Shown here one piece after another: positions 49,507-55,993 of a DNA stretch of 57,100 nucleotides (position 1 is its first letter; the number at the start of each line of letters is the position of its first letter). The DNA comes from a virus: IMG/VR virus record IMGVR_UViG_3300043540_000139, positions 1 through 57,100 of that record. One strand, 5' to 3'. The notes below the pieces were generated by a model. It searched no databases. It was not told the origin of the DNA and saw nothing but the letters and a program-made list of their open reading frames with translations. A program made the position numbers and the translations under genes.

Positions 49507-50961
49507 TTGCAAACTTTAAAAAATATATTATTTCAGAAAATAATTTCAGAAGGCAAAAAAGAAGATTTGATATTAGAATTATTGAAGTCCATTATCAAGG
49601 GAACTAAATTTGACCATAAAGTATATATTGCTGGTGGATTTGTTCGTGATGAAATTATAGGTGAGCCTTCTAAAGATATTGACATTGTAGTTGAACTTCC
49701 CGGTGGGGGAATTGAACTTGCGGAGTTTATTGCAAAAAAACTGGGAATATATAAACCCGGAACAAACCCAGTTGTATATGAAAGGTTTGGAACAGCAATG
49801 TTGTATTTAGATAATGTCATATATAAAAATGTAAAACTTGATGGTATAGAAGTAGAATTCGTTGCTTCTAGAAAAGAACAATATCATCAAGATAGCAGGA
49901 AACCAGAAGTATCGTATGGGAGTCTTAAAGATGATGTTTATCGTAGAGATTTAACTGTGAATTCATTACTTAAATCTTTGACTACCGGAGAAATACTGGA
50001 TTTAACTGGATATGGGAAAGCAGATATTGCAAAAGGTATTGTAAGAACCCCTTTAGACCCAGACATTACTTTTAAAGATGACCCATTAAGAATGTTAAGA
50101 GTTATAAGATTTACTGTCAAATATGGTTGGCATTTACCGAAATGGATGATTGATGGCATTAAAAGAAATGCCTATAGATTGAATATAATTTCCAAAGAAA
50201 GAATAAAAGATGAATTGAGCAAAATACTGGTATCACCTAATCCTGTAACTGGAATAAGATTGTTACAATTGACAGGACTAACTAAATATATAATACCAGA
50301 ACTTGATGATTTGGTAGGGATGAAACAAAACAAATATCATAAAGATGATGCTTTCAAACATACAATGGAAGTATTGAAAAATGTTCCACCAAATTTGGTT
50401 TCAAGACTGGCTGCCTTAATGCATGATATTGGCAAAGTAAAAACGAAAGAAGTCATAAATAATGAAGTTCATTTTTATAAACATGAAGATGTTGGTGCTG
50501 AAATGGCAAGGGAAATAATGCAACAATTGAAATTTCCAAATGATATAATTGATGCGGTTTGTCTTCAAATCAAAAACCATATGAGATTGAAAAACTCTGG
50601 TAAAGAAGGAACTGATATTTCAGATAAGGCACTGCGTAAATTGAGAAATGATATTGGTCCTCATTTAGAAGGTTTGTTTGATTTGATACATGCTGACAAC
50701 ATAAGTCATACTGATGATGCGTCAATGCCCTTGCAAATTCCCAGAATAAGAAAAAGAATGAAAGATTTGCAAGATATTCCAGTTCAACAGCATGTAAAAT
50801 TACCATTGTCAGGAGAAGAAATAATGCAACTAACCGGGCTTAAACCCAGCAAACAACTGGGAGATTTGAAAAGAGCGCTGGAAGATAAGTATTTTGAAAA
50901 CCCAAAAATGAGTAAAGAAGAAGCAAAAGAATTTGTATTAAAAGTTTTTAGGAAGATGTAA
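49507..50961 (+). CDS. cca: CCA-adding tRNA nucleotidyltransferase with class II leader
   Basis: The leader is QTLKNILFQKIISEG (I-S-E). The enzyme then shows the class II nucleotidyltransferase head GGFVRDEIIGEPSKDIDIVV (catalytic aspartates 57 and 59), RRDLTVNSLL, DPLRMLRVIRF and RLNIISKERIKDELSKIL. A C-terminal HD domain (LAALMHDIGKV, KHEDVG) follows. It restores or adds the 3' CCA end of tRNA. The reading frame is intact, 484 residues, TTG start with AAAGGAAC upstream. No tRNA genes are in the window. Confidence 0.9.
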   Translation: MQTLKNILFQKIISEGKKEDLILELLKSIIKGTKFDHKVYIAGGFVRDEIIGEPSKDIDIVVELPGGGIELAEFIAKKLGIYKPGTNPVVYERFGTAMLYLDNVIYKNVKLDGIEVEFVASRKEQYHQDSRKPEVSYGSLKDDVYRRDLTVNSLLKSLTTGEILDLTGYGKADIAKGIVRTPLDPDITFKDDPLRMLRVIRFTVKYGWHLPKWMIDGIKRNAYRLNIISKERIKDELSKILVSPNPVTGIRLLQLTGLTKYIIPELDDLVGMKQNKYHKDDAFKHTMEVLKNVPPNLVSRLAALMHDIGKVKTKEVINNEVHFYKHEDVGAEMAREIMQQLKFPNDIIDAVCLQIKNHMRLKNSGKEGTDISDKALRKLRNDIGPHLEGLFDLIHADNISHTDDASMPLQIPRIRKRMKDLQDIPVQQHVKLPLSGEEIMQLTGLKPSKQLGDLKRALEDKYFENPKMSKEEAKEFVLKVFRKM

Positions 50962-51000
50962 AATAACTATATCTTCCGTATTACTACTATTTATGTGTAT

Positions 51001-52473
51001 ATGAAAACTTTGAAAAATATATATTTTGATATTTTATCAGAATCTGAAGCATCTGAAAAAGCCAAGAAGATGGGATTACATCATGTTGGTTTTGGTAATT
51101 ATCAAACTAAATCTGGGAAAGTTACCTATAGATATGATGACCAGCAAAATAAATTTATTAAAGTAGGACAAAGTGATAATATTGACGACACTGAAGATAC
51201 GATTAAGAAAAGTGATATTGGGAATATAAAGTCTTTTAAAAGAAGTATTGTAGCAAAAACAGACCCCAGAAAAGAAGAATATAGAATGAATCAAAAGTTA
51301 TATGAAGATAAAAATTATCCTTTCTATATTGATAAAAATAAATTGAGTAAAGAACAATTTATTTTAAAAAAAGATGTTCCTTTCAAATCGGAAAAACATA
51401 AAAACATTCTTCAACATAATGCCAGAAAATTAATTTCTCAAGTATCAACCAATCTTGATTCTGGTGAAATAAATTTATTATATGAATATTCTGCAAAGTT
51501 TTCTGAAAATTGTGTTAATGCTGGAATAAGTGTAAACAATGCTACAAAGTTATTTAATGATAATATTGGTAAGTTATTATATCAGGAAGAAGAAAGCAGG
51601 GGAAGACAGTTTGGTGATCATGGAATTAGACATGTTATAGGTGATATTCTTTATGCCGATAAATTTGTAACAGAATTGAATAAACTATTACCAGAAGAAA
51701 AGAAATTATCCAATAGAAGAAGATTATTAATGGACGTAGTATTATTAAATCACGATATGGGATATACTGTGAAAGATGTTAGAGAAGACCCCACATTTAA
51801 AAATTCAATATCACACCCGGCAATAAGTATGAAAATGTTTGTTCATGATTTATCAAATGGTAAATATAATTCACTGCATTTAAAACAAGACGAAGTAAAT
51901 TTCATAAAAGCAGCAATCACAACACATGATAATAAAACTATTGATTGGAATAAACAACCAGAATTATCTGCTATTAGGTTGTCTGATAATATGGGATTAT
52001 TCCAAAAAGAAAAATTACCATATTTGTTTTCAAAAGTAGAAGGTTCTCAAAAAATATTGGAAGATTTGCATAAAGACTGTAAAGAAAACAAAGGAAATAA
52101 CAGAAACAAATTGATTAAACAATTAATGTTTGGTGTTACAAAAACAAATTTGCCTAATCAAACAAAACATTCATTATTAAGGGCAGCAAGGGAAACCAAT
52201 TGTTTTACAGCAAAAGTTACACTTGGTATGTGGGCTGGGGAAATTGATACTGTGAAATTTGATAAGAATGAAAATGGGAAAATATATGCTGATATAAAAA
52301 TAAAACATAATCAATACAATAAAAAATTACAAGAAGCAGGTTTTAATTTGGGTGGAGATAAATTTAAAAAATTTGCTGAAACATTAGGTGTAACAAATCT
52401 TCAATCTTCAAACCATTTGGAACTTAAAGATGATATGGGGAATGTGGTTTTAAAATCTGATGTTATTGAATGA
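51001..52473 (+). CDS. HD-domain phosphohydrolase-like protein with class II leader
   Basis: ATG 51001 puts KTLKNIYFDILSESEASEKA at the N terminus (L-S-E). Residues 20-55 contain a small domain (GLHHVGFGNYQTKSGKVTYR). The central part carries an HD pattern: DHGIRHVIGDILYADKF with paired His, LLNHDMGYTVKD, a late THDNK and a SDN aspartate. The substrate is unknown; such domains often hydrolyse nucleotides. The C terminus (VTLGMWAGEIDTVKFDKNEN) is not recognised. Confidence 0.7.
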   Translation: MKTLKNIYFDILSESEASEKAKKMGLHHVGFGNYQTKSGKVTYRYDDQQNKFIKVGQSDNIDDTEDTIKKSDIGNIKSFKRSIVAKTDPRKEEYRMNQKLYEDKNYPFYIDKNKLSKEQFILKKDVPFKSEKHKNILQHNARKLISQVSTNLDSGEINLLYEYSAKFSENCVNAGISVNNATKLFNDNIGKLLYQEEESRGRQFGDHGIRHVIGDILYADKFVTELNKLLPEEKKLSNRRRLLMDVVLLNHDMGYTVKDVREDPTFKNSISHPAISMKMFVHDLSNGKYNSLHLKQDEVNFIKAAITTHDNKTIDWNKQPELSAIRLSDNMGLFQKEKLPYLFSKVEGSQKILEDLHKDCKENKGNNRNKLIKQLMFGVTKTNLPNQTKHSLLRAARETNCFTAKVTLGMWAGEIDTVKFDKNENGKIYADIKIKHNQYNKKLQEAGFNLGGDKFKKFAETLGVTNLQSSNHLELKDDMGNVVLKSDVIE

Positions 52474-52482
52474 TAAATAAAT

Positions 52483-53286
52483 ATGATTGTTAATGAAACT
52501 AAATCAAAACAGAATATAGAACATTTATTGTTTGAATTTTATATTGACAAAGATGAATATATAGATTATAAAACAATAAACCTTAACGACGAATTTGACC
52601 AATTAAACAGACTACTCTTTAACAACAAAATAATAAGAAACATACCATTAAAATTTGAATCAAATAAAAAACGATTAGGTTGGTTAAAATATAATACACA
52701 ACGATATTGGAAAGACGAATCAAAAAGAATATTTGCAATTAAAAAAAATCCATTATCATTGGGAATAAGTAATACTTTTAAACAAACCTATAAAACATTT
52801 TTAAATACATTAGCACACGAAATGATACATCTTTATTTAATGCAAAATAATTTAGATGAAAAAGACGACCACGGACCAGCATTTTTAAAGATAGCAAATG
52901 AAATTAATGGCAAAGGGTTGGGTTTTAATATAACAATAAAAAATGATGAAGGATTAACTGTAAAAAACATTCCGAAACAACCTTTCGGAATAATAATGAT
53001 AAAAATTGAAAGGTTTAGTGCTAATAGTGTAAGACATTGTGATTTATTCTGGTCTGCGATAAAAAATATAAAGGAAATTGTAGATAGCAGAGAAAGGATA
53101 TTTAATTTTTGGAATCAATATTCAGGCAATAAAGCCAAAGTATTTATTGTAGAAAGTAGAGACCCAAGAGCAGCATTATATCTGCATAGGTCAATTAAAA
53201 CCAAACAGAAATATCAAAGAGTTTTAAAAGAAGAAATTTTTGACGAAGTTTTGCGAACAAGTAGAATTCTATATAAGAACTATTAA
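52483..53286 (+). CDS. SprT-like zinc metallopeptidase
   Basis: The 267-residue protein has the SprT-type order: a FDQLNRLLFNNKIIRNIPLK N-terminal block, GWLKY, then the zinc motif HEMIH at 112-116, with the third ligand H130 in DDHGPAF. SprT/Spartan proteins act on DNA-bound proteins or as proteases of unknown targets. The C terminus (VFIVESRDPRAALYLHRSIK) is unrecognised. It is the only enzyme gene in the cluster without a clear leader. Confidence 0.8.
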   Translation: MIVNETKSKQNIEHLLFEFYIDKDEYIDYKTINLNDEFDQLNRLLFNNKIIRNIPLKFESNKKRLGWLKYNTQRYWKDESKRIFAIKKNPLSLGISNTFKQTYKTFLNTLAHEMIHLYLMQNNLDEKDDHGPAFLKIANEINGKGLGFNITIKNDEGLTVKNIPKQPFGIIMIKIERFSANSVRHCDLFWSAIKNIKEIVDSRERIFNFWNQYSGNKAKVFIVESRDPRAALYLHRSIKTKQKYQRVLKEEIFDEVLRTSRILYKNY

Positions 53287-53303
53287 TAGATTTTGTAATA
53301 ACA

Positions 53304-53325
53304 ATTTTTGGTTTATTATAAAATT
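53304..53325 (+). promoter_or_regulatory. Possible promoter before 53341
   Basis: TTTTTGGTTTATTATAAAATTTG has the GGTTTA element and a TTATAAAA box like the one at 26893-26904, and is followed by GAAAAGGA, the ribosome binding site. Confidence 0.3.
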
Positions 53326-53340
53326 TGAAAAGGAATTCAG

Positions 53341-53751
53341 ATGGAAGCAAAAAATAACTTGCAGATATTAAAGAAAATAACTGAAGAATTAACTGACAAG
53401 GATTATTTGCTTAAAAGGAAAGTAGCTATTTATGAAAAAATTATTCAAACATTAGTCAAAGGTATTTGGATAATTGATAGCAATGAAAAAACTATCTATG
53501 CAGATGAACTTGTAACAAAAATGTTAAAATGTTCTTTAGAAGATATGCAAGACAAATCTGTATATGAATTTATATCTGATATGGATAAGAAGATAACAAG
53601 AAAATATATTAATGATGGTATCAATAAAATCAAGGAAGTAAAATTGATAACCAAAGATGGAAAAACCATCAAAACAAAAATAACGAATATGGTTTCTGAT
53701 GAAGAGTTGAAAGAAGAAGGAATTAAGTTTTTATTGGTAAACCAAAAGTAA
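53341..53751 (+). CDS. Single-PAS-domain protein
   Basis: The first about 35 residues (NNLQILKKITEELTDKDYLL) resemble the start of the triple-PAS protein at 22098 (SNLDILKELTNQLVEKDTEL). A PAS domain follows (GIWIIDSNEKTIYADELVTK, KEVKLITKDGKTIKTKITNM). No output domain is present. The two proteins may interact through the shared coil. Confidence 0.72.
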   Translation: MEAKNNLQILKKITEELTDKDYLLKRKVAIYEKIIQTLVKGIWIIDSNEKTIYADELVTKMLKCSLEDMQDKSVYEFISDMDKKITRKYINDGINKIKEVKLITKDGKTIKTKITNMVSDEELKEEGIKFLLVNQK

Positions 53752-53791
53752 AGTAAAAATAAGAAGAGTAATTCAATGGAAAACAAACCAA

Positions 53792-53938
53792 TTGAAGAAA
53801 GAAGAGAACACTAAATTCAAAATGGATGTTTATAAGTCTTCTATTGATGCCAATGATAAAAAAGAGTTGGTATCTGCATTTATGTCTGATTTAAAAGATT
53901 TGTTATTCAATTATAAACAAATCCAAGGAATATCATAA
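53792..53938 (+). CDS. Small hypothetical protein (48 aa)
   Basis: A TTG-started frame reads KKEENTKFKMDVYKSSIDAN then DKKELVSAFMSDLKDLLFNY. An overlapping frame from ATG 53776 (MENKPIEERREH) stops quickly, so a frameshifted start is possible; the coding part is helical and coherent. Confidence 0.4.
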   Translation: MKKEENTKFKMDVYKSSIDANDKKELVSAFMSDLKDLLFNYKQIQGIS

Positions 53939-53941
53939 TAT

Positions 53942-54094
53942 ATGAAAACATTAATAGAAATGCTAAATGAAGAAATGTTACCAAAAAGGGCAGTGGATTT
54001 TAATAAACTTCCAGAAAAAAATTTGGGATTTGGAAATAGAAGATGTTCAAAGAAAACAACATATCAATCATTCTATAATTGGAAAAAATTTTAA
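53942..54094 (+). CDS. Small leader-type protein (50 aa)
   Basis: The product starts MKTLIEMLNEEMLPKRAVDF (L-N-E) and ends with a basic aromatic tail (TTYQSFYNWKKF). It is among the smallest members of the leader family. Function is unknown. Confidence 0.5.
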   Translation: MKTLIEMLNEEMLPKRAVDFNKLPEKNLGFGNRRCSKKTTYQSFYNWKKF

Positions 54095-54109
54095 AGAAAA
54101 ATAATTGCC

Positions 54110-54538
54110 ATGAAAAGGACTTGGACTAAAATTGCAGCAAAGGATTTTACAGATGGAAATCATCCTAAATATGAACATTTATTTAATAAACTCAAATGGG
54201 AAAAGTGGGAAATTGGTAAATCGCTTCCATTTGTCCCCAGAACTGCTATTAAAATCGCTGTAAAGGAACTAAAAATCCCAAGGGTAACTCACTATGCCAT
54301 AAGCCGAGATATGGTTCCATACAACTTATATGGAATCAGGGGGCTATTTTCCAACGGTATTGTAAAGGCATATATTCTTGATACAGGGGATTCGGCTGTT
54401 GTTTTGGCTACCGATTTCTATCCAAAGGATGAAACTGATAATTTGGATGAAACCACAACTGGTTCAATATTGAAGAAAATGATGAAAGCAGAATCCAAAG
54501 AACTAAAACTTATGAATGTCGTTATGAATTATGAATGA
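54110..54538 (+). CDS. Hypothetical protein (142 aa), slightly different base use
   Basis: The product starts KRTWTKIAAKDFTDGNHPKY and has a beta domain (YLYGIRG-like NLYGIRGLFSNGIVKAYILD, DSAVVLATDFYPKDETDNLD). Local G and C content is somewhat higher than in neighbours (CCCCAGA, CAGGGGGC strings), so it may be a recent arrival. No family is recognised. Confidence 0.5.
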   Translation: MKRTWTKIAAKDFTDGNHPKYEHLFNKLKWEKWEIGKSLPFVPRTAIKIAVKELKIPRVTHYAISRDMVPYNLYGIRGLFSNGIVKAYILDTGDSAVVLATDFYPKDETDNLDETTTGSILKKMMKAESKELKLMNVVMNYE

Positions 54539-55026
54539 AATGACAAACTCCGAACTTTCAATTTTTGATATCAAATCTATGATTTTGGAACTGATTACCA
54601 AAAAGAATATTAATTATCTTATGGATAATTTGAGTGTGATAGTAAAGGGTATTAATAACGATGATGAATGGAATGGCGGGAACAAAAAAGATGATTTAGT
54701 GATAACTTGGAAAAGCAAAGAATCAAGATTTTTTTGGATATGATTTGAGTATAGATGGTGATTGTAATATTGAATGGTTTTGGAAAGGAAGTTATAGAAA
54801 AACCAGAGATAATCTGGTAGAATATCCAGATTTAGAAATAGACAATATTTCTATTTCAAACTTAAAATTTTCTACAGCAAGAGAAAAAGGATATAAGGGA
54901 AGATATACAAATGATTTAGAAAGTGTGCAAATACCAAGTGATGTAAAAAGTTAATTGGAGAAGTGGTTAAAAGATACAATTGAACAGAAAATATATAAAT
55001 CAATATTACATAATGAAACCATATGA
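54531..55026 (+). pseudogene. Gene broken by a T7 frameshift and an in-frame TAA
   Basis: The first frame (NSELSIFDIKSMILELITKK) stops at 54741-54743. Dropping one T from the T7 run near 54729 joins it to SRFFGYDLSIDGDCNIEWFW and continues to SVQIPSDVKS at TAA 54952-54954. After that stop the same frame reads LEKWLKDTIEQKIYKSILHN to TGA 55024-55026. Gln (CAA) would fit naturally at the TAA. One decayed gene of about 160 codons explains all three pieces. Confidence 0.55.
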
Positions 55027-55306
55027 AAACGCACCAAAAGGATTAGTAAACTTTGATGGGGAGATAACAGATATACCATTATTAAACAGTAAATTTCATA
55101 ACACTCTGCAACCAAGAGGATGGAAAAAGTTTAAGAGAGAGAATGATTTCTTCAAAAACTATACTTATTCTTGTCCGGGTATTATGATTTATGGAAATTT
55201 ATATGATAGGAAAATAGTAGTTCAAATAGGACCATCCAGATTTACAATTCAATCTGTAGAAGATTTAAGAAAATATTTCAAAAGCAAATTTAACATAGAT
55301 TTATAA
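55013..55306 (+). CDS. Hypothetical protein (97 aa)
   Basis: The product is KPYENAPKGLVNFDGEITDI, then LQPRGWKKFKRENDFFKNYT and a beta unit IMIYGNLYDRKIVVQIGPSR. TTG 54980 is an alternative start. The fold may be a small alpha/beta barrel; unknown. Confidence 0.45.
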   Translation: MKPYENAPKGLVNFDGEITDIPLLNSKFHNTLQPRGWKKFKRENDFFKNYTYSCPGIMIYGNLYDRKIVVQIGPSRFTIQSVEDLRKYFKSKFNIDL

Positions 55307-55322
55307 AATATTTATATTATAT

Positions 55323-55598
55323 ATGATACCATATACAATTAATGACATTGAATTTATATCAAGTCAATCATATTCAAATTTGAAAACGAAAGATGGAAAG
55401 AAAATTGATAAAAAAATTTCCAAAAGAAGTTTTAATAATTGCAATGAATGATTCTAATTCAAGGGAGTGATAAATCACCAATTAATAAATTAATTAACTA
55501 CATTACAATTCAGTAGAAAACTTGGTGTTCAACCCAAAGCAATACAAGAAGATAAAATGACTTTGATAAATGTTTTATCAAACATTATAAAATAAGGA
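55323..55598 (+). pseudogene. Multiply frameshifted small gene
   Basis: Pieces in successive frames read IPYTINDIEFISSQSYSNLK, then KFPKEVLIIAMNDSNSRE, then SDKSPINKLINYIT and finally LQFSRKLGVQPKAIQEDKMT to LINVLSNIIK. At least three indels separate them. This is a decayed gene with no intact product. Confidence 0.5.
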
Positions 55599-55608
55599 AA
55601 TAACGAAT

Positions 55609-55941
55609 ATGAAAATATGGAAAACTATTTTATGCTTCTTTGGAATTTGCAAGAAAGAAGTTGTGCAATCAGAAGAAGTTAAAAAAATCGTTATCAACCC
55701 AACAGAATCTGGAATTGCAACACCAGAAGAAATTCTTTTTATAGAAACACCAAAAGAAGAAACTATCCCAATTTCAAGTGCAAGTGATGATTCTATGAAA
55801 GAATTAGAAAAAATGATTGTGGAAAGAAAAAAGGAAATAAAACCGAAGAAAACAAGACCTAAATATAAACAATATAAACAAAATGGAAATAGTTGGAATA
55901 GTAAAAAAGGGGGTAATAAGAAAAAAGCAAAATCCAATTAA
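55609..55941 (+). CDS. Hypothetical protein with basic C terminus (110 aa)
   Basis: A hydrophobic N-terminal segment (IWKTILCFFGICKKE) with two Cys is followed by an acidic middle and a Lys/Asn/Tyr-rich tail (RPKYKQYKQNGNSWNSKKGG). AAGGAAA precedes the ATG. A lipid- or membrane-associated start and a nucleic-acid-binding end are possible. Confidence 0.45.
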   Translation: MKIWKTILCFFGICKKEVVQSEEVKKIVINPTESGIATPEEILFIETPKEETIPISSASDDSMKELEKMIVERKKEIKPKKTRPKYKQYKQNGNSWNSKKGGNKKKAKSN

Positions 55942-55993
55942 ATTGTTTAGGTCTGTATAATTCGGTTTTTTTCCCCCTTAAAACAACAACTAT

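Noticed and set aside
55905-55981. A terminator from GGGGG and CCCCC runs after the gene at 55609
   Set aside because: The arms pair only over 7 nt with a loop of more than 50 nt, and T runs lie on the wrong side.
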